From Chitinophaga sp. H8 (GTDB lineage: Bacteria > Bacteroidota > Bacteroidia > Chitinophagales > Chitinophagaceae): a DNA stretch of 64,000 nt. The number at the start of each line of letters is the position of its first letter. The first letter of the stretch is position 1. The stretch spans positions 2,630,906 through 2,694,905 of the forward strand of contig NZ_JBEXAC010000002.1 in assembly GCF_040567655.1 (NCBI RefSeq), in the 5' to 3' direction. The notes under the pieces were generated by a model. It saw only the letters and a list, made by a program, of their open reading frames with translations, was not told the DNA's origin and ran no database searches. Both the position numbers and the translations under genes were made by a program. Shown piece after piece: positions 10,086 to 16,809 of this stretch.

Positions 10086-10862
10086 ATGAAGCCGGACAAA
10101 AAGTTGTTGATTAGTGTAGATGTGGAGGAATTTGATATCCCCGAAGAGTTTGGGCAGCAGGTACCTTTGCAGGAGAAGCTGGAAGTATCCAGGCGTGGCC
10201 TGGAGCGGACCCTGGAATTGTTTGAACGGTACCATGTACGGGCTACTTTTTTTATCACTGCTTATTGGGCGCAGCATTATCCGGAGCTGGTCAGGCAAAT
10301 GGCAGCAACACATGAAATCGCCTCCCACGCTTATTACCATAGCAGTTTCAAGGAATCAGACCTGGAGAGTTCCAGGCTGGCATTGCAGGAAATCAGCGGA
10401 CAGCAGGTATACGGGTTCAGGATGCCGCGGCTACGCCAGGTAAATATGACCGCATTAAAAGCAGCCGGATACACCTACGATGCTTCTGTAAACCCCACCT
10501 GGATGCCAGGACGTTATAACAACTGGCACCTGCCAAGAACCCTGTTCCGCGAAAAAGAAATGTGGATTATTCCTTCTTCCGTATCTCCCATCTGCCGGTA
10601 TCCTGTATTCTGGTTGAGTGTAAAAAACGCCCCTTTATGGATGTCCCGGCATTTCAGTAAAACGATCCTTAAACGCGATAAATACCTCTCTTTTTACTTC
10701 CATCCCTGGGAGCTGGCCGAGCTGGAGGGTTATTCCCTGCCTGGCTATATCAGCCGTATGTCCGGTAATAAAATGCGGGATAAGATGGAGGGCTTCTTAC
10801 AATTTTTACAGCAGCAAGGCCAGTTTTGTGCACATCGGGATTTTTTGGAAGCTAATAGCTGA
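10086..10862 (+). CDS. NodB-type polysaccharide deacetylase
   Basis: 258 residues. The carbohydrate esterase 4 motifs can be followed: motif 1 SVDVEEFD with the metal/base Asp at 12, motif 2 SHAYYH (His about 80 and 84), motif 3 FRMPR, and the late YFHPWE segment with the catalytic-site His. There is no signal peptide, so it probably acts in the cytoplasm on a lipid-linked glycan made by the adjacent glycosyltransferase rather than on the cell wall. The last 11 bases overlap the end of the convergent sugar dehydrogenase gene. In relatives such pairs remove N-acetyl groups from GlcNAc-like residues; here the substrate is inference. Confidence 0.83.
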   Translation: MKPDKKLLISVDVEEFDIPEEFGQQVPLQEKLEVSRRGLERTLELFERYHVRATFFITAYWAQHYPELVRQMAATHEIASHAYYHSSFKESDLESSRLALQEISGQQVYGFRMPRLRQVNMTALKAAGYTYDASVNPTWMPGRYNNWHLPRTLFREKEMWIIPSSVSPICRYPVFWLSVKNAPLWMSRHFSKTILKRDKYLSFYFHPWELAELEGYSLPGYISRMSGNKMRDKMEGFLQFLQQQGQFCAHRDFLEANS

Positions 10863-11979
10863 TTTCCACCACTTTATCCGCATTTCCGCCATTGCTGGTA
10901 CACAGGTATACCCTGCCGGCAGGGGATATACAGACATCGCGCAGACGGCCAAAGGCGTTCGTAAAATAAGTTGTTGTACCGGTAACACTTTTACCATCTG
11001 CCCCTAGTTTTAGCTGATAGAGGCGCCGGCCTTTCAGGGTGGTCAGGAGCAGGGAATTTTTCCATTGCGGGATGCGGTCATGGTTATAGTAATCCATCCC
11101 GGAGGTAGCTACGGTACTGTTTCCGGAAGACCATACAGGTTGTTTTACATTGTTGGCATTACAGAAGGTGGCTTCGCCCGGTTGATCGCAGGGCCCTTCC
11201 ACATTGGGCCAGCCGTAGTTGCGTTGTTTCTCAATGATATTTACCTCATCTTCAATATTTTGCCCATGTTCTGAGCTGTACAGCGTGTTATCAGTTTGTA
11301 CCAGCCCTTGGGGATTGCGGTGTCCGTAGCTCCATACAGGGTTGTTGGGGAATGGATTATCAGCCGGAATGCTGCCATCCAGGTTGATCCGGAGTATTTT
11401 CCCATTGGGAGCAGCCGTATTTTGGGCAACAGCCGATTGGCCGGCATCTCCGGTAGAGATCCATAGTTTTGGAGCAGCTCCTGTACTGATCAGCAAACGG
11501 GCACCATTGTGGATATTGCCCGCGTTTATGTTGTCCAGCAGTGTAACCGGGGAGGAAAGAGCGCCGTTCCCGTAGGTATAGCGGACTACTTTTTCTGTAT
11601 AGGTCCCGCTTTTATCGTAATTATAGATCACATATACATAGGGTTGGGTATTAAAATCAGGGTGTAAAGTCATGCCAAGCAGGCCACCTTCTCCCATTGC
11701 CTTTGCCTCGCTGATCCTAAGCAGTGGGATTACCTGACCCGTTTTGGGGACAATGCGGCTGATCTGTCCATTTCTTTCCGTCATCCATATGTGGTCATCT
11801 GGCCCCCAGTGTATTTCCCAGGGGAAATTAAGTCCTTCAACTACTGTACGGATGCTGTCTGCTGGCCATTCTTCGTCCCGGGCAGGTGGTTTGGCCTCTT
11901 TTTTGCAGGAGGCAGTTGGTAGTAGCATTACCCAAAGGATAATGGGAAGTAGCAAGGAAAGATATTGAAGGGGCTTCAT
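10852..11979 (-). CDS. PQQ-dependent (soluble glucose dehydrogenase-like) sugar dehydrogenase, secreted
   Basis: 375 residues from the ATG at 11979 (MKPLQYLSLLLPII), chosen over an upstream in-frame ATG because it opens directly into the signal sequence. A Cys follows the hydrophobic stretch (LPTASCKK), a weak lipobox, so a lipoprotein is possible. The six-bladed propeller pattern of the GSDH/YliI family is visible: GLNFPWEIHWGPD, MTERNGQISR, GEGGLLGMTLHPDF, RLLISTGAAPKLWISTGDAG, GHRNPQGLV, YSSEHGQN, YGWPNVEG. These enzymes oxidise aldose sugars with PQQ in the periplasm. No PQQ synthesis gene is in the window. It overlaps the convergent deacetylase gene by 11 bases. Confidence 0.82.
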   Translation of the reverse strand: MKPLQYLSLLLPIILWVMLLPTASCKKEAKPPARDEEWPADSIRTVVEGLNFPWEIHWGPDDHIWMTERNGQISRIVPKTGQVIPLLRISEAKAMGEGGLLGMTLHPDFNTQPYVYVIYNYDKSGTYTEKVVRYTYGNGALSSPVTLLDNINAGNIHNGARLLISTGAAPKLWISTGDAGQSAVAQNTAAPNGKILRINLDGSIPADNPFPNNPVWSYGHRNPQGLVQTDNTLYSSEHGQNIEDEVNIIEKQRNYGWPNVEGPCDQPGEATFCNANNVKQPVWSSGNSTVATSGMDYYNHDRIPQWKNSLLLTTLKGRRLYQLKLGADGKSVTGTTTYFTNAFGRLRDVCISPAGRVYLCTSNGGNADKVVEISY

Positions 11980-12364
11980 TGGTATATACAGTTTACTTAC
12001 TAATAAAACGTACAATAGGATCATTTATATATGAGGAGCACAGTTTGTGTAGCAAACGGAGATATTTTTTACAAAAAGTGACCGGACTGTTTTTTTATAT
12101 TTTTATGCTAAGATGTATGTTTATTAGCTTCATTTACAGTACTTTTGTGTAAACGTTTCATATACGTTCCTGTGAATGAATGCCCTGTGTGTAAATGGTC
12201 ATGTATCCCCATTATCCCCAACCTGTCACAAGTAGCTCTTTTTGTTCAGTTCATGTTTATCTATAGTAATATTTCACTGTGTGAGAAGCAAATCATTGTA
12301 CAACCTTTTTGCATGGAAATAGTTATTACAGCAGCGTTTATTTGTTAAAACTAAAATTAAGATT
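11980..12364. other. Gene-free spacer between divergent genes
   Basis: 385 bases between the sugar dehydrogenase (minus) and the beta-barrel gene (plus). No supported ORF, no consensus promoter box and no strong hairpin were found. Confidence 0.6.
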
Positions 12365-12961
12365 ATGAAAAAAATTTGTCACTTAACCCTTGTCATGTTT
12401 GCAATGTTGTTTGGATCCACAGCCATGGCACAAACCCAGAAAGGCAATTTAATGGTAGGGGGCGACCTTACTAACTTTGGCTTTAATTTTCAGAAAGGCA
12501 GCACCAAATTTGATTTTAATCTGACACCAAAACTAGGGTATTTTATTAAGGATGATCTGGCCTTGGGAGGTTATGTAAACTTCGGGCTTTCCACTGCAAA
12601 AGGTGCCGGCTCTACAGTAGATTATGGCATTGGTGCATTTGGACGTTATTTCATCAATGATAAGAATGTAAAGAAGCTGGAGTTTTCGAAGAGAGCTCGT
12701 TTCTTTGTGGAAGCGAATGCAGGTTTTGCAGGAACTAATCCGGCAAGCGGGGCTTCTACAAATGGATTAAACCTTGGAGCAGGACCTGGTCTGGCTTATT
12801 TTATTACGCCAAATGTGGCTTTGGAAGCATTGGTAAAGTATGATCTGATTGTTGGTTTTGGTAATTCTGTTACTTCTAACCAGCTGGGCTTTAACTTAGG
12901 CTTCCAGATTTACTTACCTACTGCAAAAGCTAAACAGATTATCCGGGAGGAGCAGCGCTAA
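12365..12961 (+). CDS. Outer-membrane beta-barrel protein, unknown function
   Basis: 198 residues with a signal peptide (about 1-22, ending AMA before QTQKGN). The mature part is about eight amphipathic strands with Gly-rich turns (GNLMVGGDLTNFGFNF, FNLTPKLGYFI, LALGGYVNFGLS, GPGLAYFITPNVALEALVKYD), ending LGFNLGFQIYLP plus a short basic tail. This is the pattern of small eight-stranded barrels of the OmpW/OmpX/OprF-N type. It is flanked by a terminator and followed by the peptide cassettes; a functional link to them is not shown. Confidence 0.75.
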   Translation: MKKICHLTLVMFAMLFGSTAMAQTQKGNLMVGGDLTNFGFNFQKGSTKFDFNLTPKLGYFIKDDLALGGYVNFGLSTAKGAGSTVDYGIGAFGRYFINDKNVKKLEFSKRARFFVEANAGFAGTNPASGASTNGLNLGAGPGLAYFITPNVALEALVKYDLIVGFGNSVTSNQLGFNLGFQIYLPTAKAKQIIREEQR

Positions 12962-12990
12962 GCAGTTAAAATACTACCGTTTTTATAAAG

Positions 12991-13020
12991 AAAGCTGTCA
13001 GTGTACTGGCAGCTTTTTTT
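12991..13020 (+). terminator. Terminator of the beta-barrel gene
   Basis: AAAGCTGTCAG paired with CTGGCAGCTTT around a short loop, followed by T8. Confidence 0.88.
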
Positions 13021-13109
13021 GTGGGTAGCATTACAAAGATGGGGTACTGAAAAGGGGGAGGAGTAGTTGTTAATAACTGCTGAACGAAATGATTATCTGC
13101 ATATTAAGT

Positions 13110-13154
13110 GAATAAACTGAATGGCGCGATTATCACCATTAGCCCTTATTTTAG
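13110..13154 (+). promoter_or_regulatory. Peptide cassette 1, promoter-like box pair
   Basis: GAATAAACTGAATGGC (13110-13125), a 21-base gap, then TATTTTAG (13147-13154). The same two boxes with exactly the same 21-base gap occur before cassettes 2 and 3. The second box resembles but does not fit TAnnTTTG, so a non-housekeeping sigma factor is possible. Confidence 0.55.
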
Positions 13155-13182
13155 CGGGAGCGTTGCCAATATTGGCCGCTTA

Positions 13183-13216
13183 TTGGGAATGCCGAAAACC
13201 AAATAAATAGAGTAGG
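13183..13216 (+). promoter_or_regulatory. Peptide cassette 1, conserved 34-base leader motif
   Basis: Opens with TTGGGAATGCCG, then AAAACCAAA, and ends AGAGTAGG. Thirty of 34 positions are identical in the three copies (13183, 13641, 13981). TTGG and CCAA inside it can pair as a short stem. It lies 25 bases before the peptide ATG. I do not recognise it as a known riboswitch. Confidence 0.75.
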
Positions 13217-13241
13217 CTCAATTCACCCTAAAACCTTTTCT

Positions 13242-13304
13242 ATGTTAAGCACTATTTTAGCAGCTGTGTTAAAGTTTGTAAGCATTGTAGCTGGTGGGCT
13301 ATAA
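13242..13304 (+). CDS. Cassette 1 hydrophobic small peptide (20 aa)
   Basis: ATG to TAA, 20 residues: MLSTILAAVLKFVSIVAGGL. One Lys, no acidic residue, otherwise hydrophobic, ending in GGL. It would form a single amphipathic or membrane-seeking helix. The sequence differs from peptides 2 and 3 but shares length, position 25 bases after the leader motif, the Gly-Gly end and a following terminator; this shared layout is the reason for calling a gene this short. Membrane-active peptide (toxin, phenol-soluble-modulin-like or signalling) is a hypothesis only. Confidence 0.6.
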   Translation: MLSTILAAVLKFVSIVAGGL

Positions 13305-13308
13305 AATT

Positions 13309-13331
13309 ATTTCACTTTGAGGTAGTGAAAT
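13309..13331 (+). other. Hairpin directly after cassette 1 ORF
   Basis: ATTTCACT (13309-13316) pairs with AGTGAAAT (13324-13331), 4 bases after the stop codon. No T run follows; it may stabilise the short mRNA. Confidence 0.5.
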
Positions 13332-13361
13332 ATTGAGGTTTAACCACAGTTTTTTTGGTTG

Positions 13362-13388
13362 AAGCTCCGGTAGTCCGGAGCTTTTTTT
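13362..13388 (+). terminator. Terminator of cassette 1
   Basis: AAGCTCCGG paired with CCGGAGCTT (loop TAGT) and a run of seven T. It makes cassette 1 a single-gene unit of roughly 200-230 bases. Confidence 0.9.
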
Positions 13389-13428
13389 GTGCCTGGAAAT
13401 GGAGGAGGCAGGGGTAAGGAGCCGGAAA

Positions 13429-13450
13429 GGGTGGGTGGGAGGATATTGGG
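13429..13450 (+). other. G-rich tract with quadruplex potential
   Basis: Four GGG runs with spacers of 1, 1 and 8 bases within a purine-rich stretch (13390-13505) between cassettes 1 and 2. Similar G-rich sequence follows cassette 3 (about 14203-14262). Confidence 0.4.
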
Positions 13451-13568
13451 AATGATGGTGGCGGGGAGCTGGTGGGATCATGCCGGATGGGAAAAGGGGG
13501 AGTCTGATATTGGGTGAATGGAACTACCATTAAAATGCTGAATAGAATGAATTGAACTTATTGAAAAT

Positions 13569-13613
13569 GAATGGAATGAATGACCTCCTTATAAACAATA
13601 CCTCCTATATTAG
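13569..13613 (+). promoter_or_regulatory. Peptide cassette 2, promoter-like box pair
   Basis: GAATGGAATGAATGAC (13569-13584), 21 bases, then TATATTAG (13606-13613), 27 bases before the leader motif. Same geometry as copies 1 and 3. Confidence 0.55.
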
Positions 13614-13640
13614 TGCTAAGTTTAATGTGCATATAGTTAA

Positions 13641-13674
13641 TTGGGATTGCCGAAAACCAAAGAAACAGAGTAGG
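13641..13674 (+). promoter_or_regulatory. Peptide cassette 2, conserved 34-base leader motif
   Basis: Second copy of the motif; differs from copy 3 at only three positions, all in the variable stretch between CCAAA and AGAGTAGG. Its AGAGTAGG end could pair with TCCTA just upstream of the ATG. Confidence 0.75.
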
Positions 13675-13701
13675 TATAACCATATCCTAAAAATGTTCAA
13701 C

Positions 13702-13770
13702 ATGGATTTTCTTAGCAGATTGTTGCAAACATTATTGGCACTTTTGAAATCTTTAACCGGAGGTCTTTAA
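13702..13770 (+). CDS. Cassette 2 hydrophobic small peptide (22 aa)
   Basis: 22 residues from the ATG at 13702: MDFLSRLLQT, then LLALLKSLTGGL. An ATG at 13693 would add MFN, and the frame is open back to 13552, but the 13702 start gives the same spacing (27 bases) to the leader motif as in the other copies and aligns with MDLLNQLL of peptide 3. Leu-rich with one Asp, one Arg and one Lys placed like an amphipathic helix, and a Gly-Gly end. Function unknown. Confidence 0.65.
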   Translation: MDFLSRLLQTLLALLKSLTGGL

Positions 13771-13811
13771 TAGCCCCGGTATTAAGAAAGAGGTTGTCTA
13801 ACACCCTTATG

Positions 13812-13841
13812 AACTCCAGGCATTTGTTCTGGAGTTTTTTT
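13812..13841 (+). terminator. Terminator of cassette 2
   Basis: AACTCCAG paired with CTGGAGTT (9-base loop), running into T7. Confidence 0.88.
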
Positions 13842-13909
13842 ATACTACAGGTTAAGCGGATATCCGGTGCCTTCATGCAATGAACAGCCGGTCTGAAAGC
13901 ATTGATAAT

Positions 13910-13954
13910 GAATAAAATGAATGACATTATTATTAATAATTGCTCCTAATTTTA
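13910..13954 (+). promoter_or_regulatory. Peptide cassette 3, promoter-like box pair
   Basis: GAATAAAATGAATGAC (13910-13925), 21 bases, then TAATTTTA (13947-13954), 26 bases before the leader motif. Same geometry as copies 1 and 2. Confidence 0.55.
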
Positions 13955-13980
13955 AAGCGTGCTTTATACACATTGAACTT

Positions 13981-14014
13981 TTGGGATTGCCGAAAACCAA
14001 ATTAAGAGAGTAGG
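13981..14014 (+). promoter_or_regulatory. Peptide cassette 3, conserved 34-base leader motif
   Basis: Third copy of the motif. Here the short stem can extend to TTTGG/CCAAA. It lies 26 bases before the ATG at 14041. Confidence 0.75.
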
Positions 14015-14040
14015 CGGAAACTTATGAAAAACCGTACATT

Positions 14041-14121
14041 ATGGACTTGCTGAATCAACTGTTAGCATTAGTACTGGGATTGGTTAAATCCTTACTGGGG
14101 GGCACTGGTTTACCATTCTAA
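14041..14121 (+). CDS. Cassette 3 hydrophobic small peptide (26 aa)
   Basis: 26 residues: MDLLNQLLALVLGLVKS, then LLGGTGLPF. It resembles peptide 2 (MD-L-L....LLAL...KSL.GG) with a five-residue tail. One Asp, one Lys, otherwise Leu/Val/Gly. An ATG at 14024 is in a different frame and stops after nine codons. The spacing to the leader motif (26 bases) and the downstream terminator match the other copies. Confidence 0.65.
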   Translation: MDLLNQLLALVLGLVKSLLGGTGLPF

Positions 14122-14160
14122 GTAAATCAGGCTCAGTACGCTAAATTTTATTGTACTCAA

Positions 14161-14199
14161 AAAAGGCTGTTTTTCCGATGATGGAAGGCAGCCTTTTTT
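14161..14199 (+). terminator. Terminator of cassette 3
   Basis: AAAAGGCTG paired with CAGCCTTTT, with an inner TTCC/GGAA extension, then T6. Confidence 0.88.
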
Positions 14200-14532
14200 C
14201 ATGGAAAACGGGGAGGGAGGAGGTGTTGTTTGAGGAATGTGGATAATGGGGTGGCGGTGGATAAAATCGCGGAAAAATAAATGTGCAAAATGATGGCTTT
14301 TCCATCTCTTTTTCTATATTTGTTTCCCTGGTTTGAAAAAATGCGTAAAAAGATTTAAAAAATAATCAGGGACTATTTAGAGGGCGATAAGCCTGTGGAT
14401 AATTTTATTAAGACATAGAGTATCAACGATTTGTGACACCCCGTCAGCATGCCCAATAAGATGAAAAGCCCTGGGATTGAGGAGTAATAACTGCTTTTAT
14501 CCACCTATCTTCCTGATTTCTTCTCAAAATTG
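14200..14532. other. Gene-free spacer before the ribosomal superoperon
   Basis: 333 bases without a supported ORF or RNA. The first 60 bases are G-rich; the rest is ordinary AT-rich sequence. Confidence 0.6.
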
Positions 14533-14563
14533 TTTGCCGAATAAAAAAAACAAATTACCTTTG
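14533..14563 (+). promoter_or_regulatory. Promoter of the S10-spc-alpha superoperon
   Basis: TTTG (14533-14536), 19 bases, then TACCTTTG (14556-14563): a full match to the Bacteroidota minus-33/minus-7 consensus. The bases after it (CCCTCCCAAATTG) nearly repeat those after the fusA box. Confidence 0.82.
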
Positions 14564-14607
14564 CCCTCCCAAATTGTAAAGGGAAAAAAAGAAGAAGTTC
14601 ATTGCAT

Positions 14608-14913
14608 ATGTCTCAGAGAATAAGAATCAAGCTGAAGTCCTACGATCATAACCTGGTAGACAAGTCTGCTGAGAAGATCGTTAAAACCGTGAGAAACACG
14701 GGTGCCGTGGTAACAGGTCCAATACCTTTACCCACAGAGAAGAAGATTTTTACGGTACTGCGTTCTCCGCACGTAAATAAGAAAGCGCGCGAGCAGTTCC
14801 AGTTATGTACGCACAAGCGTTTACTGGATATTTATACGTCTTCTTCCAGAACTGTAGACGCGCTGAGTAAGCTCGATTTACCTTCTGGGGTTGAAGTGGA
14901 AATTAAAGCATAG
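14608..14913 (+). CDS. rpsJ: 30S ribosomal protein S10
   Basis: 101 residues from the ATG at 14608 ([15 protein letters not shown]); an upstream TTG at 14602 is not the start in this family. S10 sits in the 30S head and, free of the ribosome, acts in NusB-dependent antitermination. [28 protein letters not shown] is recognisable across residues 38-66. First gene of the superoperon, 45 bases after the promoter box. Confidence 0.97.
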   Translation: MSQRIRIKLKSYDHNLVDKSAEKIVKTVRNTGAVVTGPIPLPTEKKIFTVLRSPHVNKKAREQFQLCTHKRLLDIYTSSSRTVDALSKLDLPSGVEVEIKA

Positions 14914-15063
14914 GACTTCAGAAGTGGGTAAAAGGCCCACTTGAGGTATTTTGTAACGTATAATAGGTCACACCTTCCGGGTGGCCGCCCAATAAAGTAT
15001 TTAAACCGCCCATCCTGGGGAGAGCAAGAACACCCCCAGGCGCTGGGTAAAATCATATAACAA

Positions 15064-15681
15064 ATGAAAGGTATTATTGGTAAAAAGATTGGTATGACCA
15101 GTATCTTCGAGGCCAATGGTAAGCAAACAGCTTGTACCATTATCGAAGCAGGTCCATGCGTTGTAACACAGGTTAAGACCCAGGAGTCTGACGGTTACAC
15201 CGCTATTCAGGTTTCTTTCGGAGAAAAGAAAGAAAAGAACACCACAAAGGCAGAATTGAATCACTTCGCGAAAGCAAGCACCTCTCCCAAACGTTTTGTA
15301 AAAGAATTACGTAACCCAGATGTTGAAAAAGCCCTTGGTGAATCTATCACCTGCGAAATATTTGCAGAAGGCGAAACTGTAGACATCGTAGGCACTTCCA
15401 AAGGTAAAGGTTTCCAGGGTGTTGTAAAACGCCACGGCTTCAGCGGTGTGGGTGAAGCATCCCACGGCCAGCACGACAGAAGCAGGGCTCCTGGTTCTAT
15501 TGGTGGTTCTTCTTATCCTTCCCGTGTATTTAAGGGTATGCGCATGGCAGGCCAAACTGGTAACGAAAGAGTGAAAGTGAAAGGCTTAAAGATCCTGAAG
15601 ATATTCCCTGAAAAGAATTATATCCTGGTAAGTGGTTCCGTTCCCGGCCACAATGGTTCAATCGTTTTAATCCAGAAGTAA
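15064..15681 (+). CDS. rplC: 50S ribosomal protein L3
   Basis: 205 residues. L3 reaches the peptidyl-transferase centre and helps start 50S assembly. The conserved [11 protein letters not shown] and [15 protein letters not shown] stretches are present, and the [11 protein letters not shown] loop includes the Gln that is methylated in other bacteria. The 150-base gap after rpsJ has inverted repeats around GGGTGGCCGCCC but no terminator. rplD starts 1 base after its stop, so the two are translationally coupled. Confidence 0.97.
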   Translation: MKGIIGKKIGMTSIFEANGKQTACTIIEAGPCVVTQVKTQESDGYTAIQVSFGEKKEKNTTKAELNHFAKASTSPKRFVKELRNPDVEKALGESITCEIFAEGETVDIVGTSKGKGFQGVVKRHGFSGVGEASHGQHDRSRAPGSIGGSSYPSRVFKGMRMAGQTGNERVKVKGLKILKIFPEKNYILVSGSVPGHNGSIVLIQK

Positions 15682-15682
15682 C

Positions 15683-16327
15683 ATGCAAGTCGATATTTTT
15701 AATATAGAAGGTAAGAAAACCGGAAGATCTATTGAGCTTCCTGAAGAGATATTTGGTGTAGAACCGAACAACCACGTGATCTACCTGGCTGTAAAGCAAT
15801 TCCTGGCCGCTCAGCGCCAAGGTACGCATAAGGTGAAAACCAGAGCAGAAGTGAAGGGTGCGTCCCGTAAACTGCACAAACAAAAAGGTACCGGTGGTTC
15901 CCGTAAAGGTAACATCCGTAACCCACTGTACAAAGGTGGTGGTACCATCTTCGGGCCTAAGCCTCATAGCTACGCCTTTAAGCTGAACAGGAAAGTGAAA
16001 GATCTGGCTAAGATCTCTGCCCTTTCTGTAAAAGCTAAAGAAAACAGCATTATCGTATTGGAAGATGTGAAATTTGATGCACCAAAGACTAAACAGTTTG
16101 TAAGCATCCTGAAGAACTTAAACATCAATGTAGCCGGTAAAAAGACCATGTTCATTTTACCAGAATACAATGACAATGTTTACCTGTCTTTAAGAAACAT
16201 TCCTACTGTGGCTGGTACTATGCTCAGTGATGTTAATACTTATGACATCATGAACAGTAACTACCTGGTGTTTACAGAAAGTGCTGCTAAAATCTTTACA
16301 GAAGAGCCAATTGCAGCAGAAGCGTAA
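15683..16327 (+). CDS. rplD: 50S ribosomal protein L4
   Basis: 214 residues. L4 lines the exit tunnel and in E. coli represses the S10 operon by binding its leader. The extended loop (VKGASRKLHKQKGTGGSR, about 57-74) that reaches the tunnel constriction is present, followed by GGTIFGPKPHSYAFKLNRK. No E. coli-like S10 leader was recognised upstream of rpsJ, so autogenous control cannot be inferred. Confidence 0.96.
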   Translation: MQVDIFNIEGKKTGRSIELPEEIFGVEPNNHVIYLAVKQFLAAQRQGTHKVKTRAEVKGASRKLHKQKGTGGSRKGNIRNPLYKGGGTIFGPKPHSYAFKLNRKVKDLAKISALSVKAKENSIIVLEDVKFDAPKTKQFVSILKNLNINVAGKKTMFILPEYNDNVYLSLRNIPTVAGTMLSDVNTYDIMNSNYLVFTESAAKIFTEEPIAAEA

Positions 16328-16381
16328 ACATTGTTGTCATTGGCAGCAATACAGATAAGCGAGAAATCAAATACAAAAAAC

Positions 16382-16416
16382 AAGCTAAGCGCTAACCGCT
16401 AATAGCTAAACGCTAT
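16382..16416. repeat. Five 7-base units (NNGCTAA) before rplW
   Basis: AAGCTAA, GCGCTAA, CCGCTAA, TAGCTAA and ACGCTAT follow each other without a break and end 5 bases before the rplW ATG. No inverted partner was found in this gap, unlike most other arrays of the family. Confidence 0.8.
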
Positions 16417-16421
16417 ACAAG

Positions 16422-16721
16422 ATGAGACTTTCAGACGTTTTAATCAAACCAGTGGTATCTGAAAAGGTGAACAAAGCCACCGATAAATTTAACCGCTACT
16501 ACTTCATCGTTGACAAAAAAGCCAACAAGCTGGAGATCAAGAAAGCAGTGGAAGAGTTTTATGGTGTGACTGTTGGAGACGTGAATACCATGGTAATGCC
16601 GGGTAAAGCTAAGACCCGCTTTACTAAAGCTGGTTTTATATCAGGGAAAAAGCCTTCTTATAAAAAGGCAGTGGTAACCCTGGCCCAAGGAGAAACTATA
16701 GATCTGTATGCTAACATATAG
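16422..16721 (+). CDS. rplW: 50S ribosomal protein L23
   Basis: 99 residues. L23 lies at the tunnel exit and is the docking site for trigger factor and SRP. The VIKPVVSEKVNKATD start and KLEIKKAVEEFYGVTVGDVNTMVMPGK core are typical. The ATG follows directly on a 7-base tandem array, so the array lies within the ribosome-binding region; a possible effect on initiation is inference. Confidence 0.96.
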   Translation: MRLSDVLIKPVVSEKVNKATDKFNRYYFIVDKKANKLEIKKAVEEFYGVTVGDVNTMVMPGKAKTRFTKAGFISGKKPSYKKAVVTLAQGETIDLYANI

Positions 16722-16809
16722 TGCGCAATACCGCAGCAATGCGGGATTGATGGATGTATATGCAGATCACTTTATAATTAATAATTAACATTTAACTTTT
16801 TAGGAAGTA

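Noticed and set aside
12145..12348. 67-residue frame upstream of the beta-barrel gene
   Set aside because: No promoter, no family resemblance and AT-rich random-looking composition.
13552..13770. 72-residue frame spanning cassette 2
   Set aside because: It runs through the promoter-like boxes and the leader motif, and cassettes 1 and 3 have no matching frame (copy 3 has stops). The short ATG at 13702 with conserved spacing explains the region better.
14602..14607. TTG start for rpsJ adding two residues
   Set aside because: S10 proteins begin at MSQRIRIKL; the ATG at 14608 fits and lies at a normal distance from the promoter.
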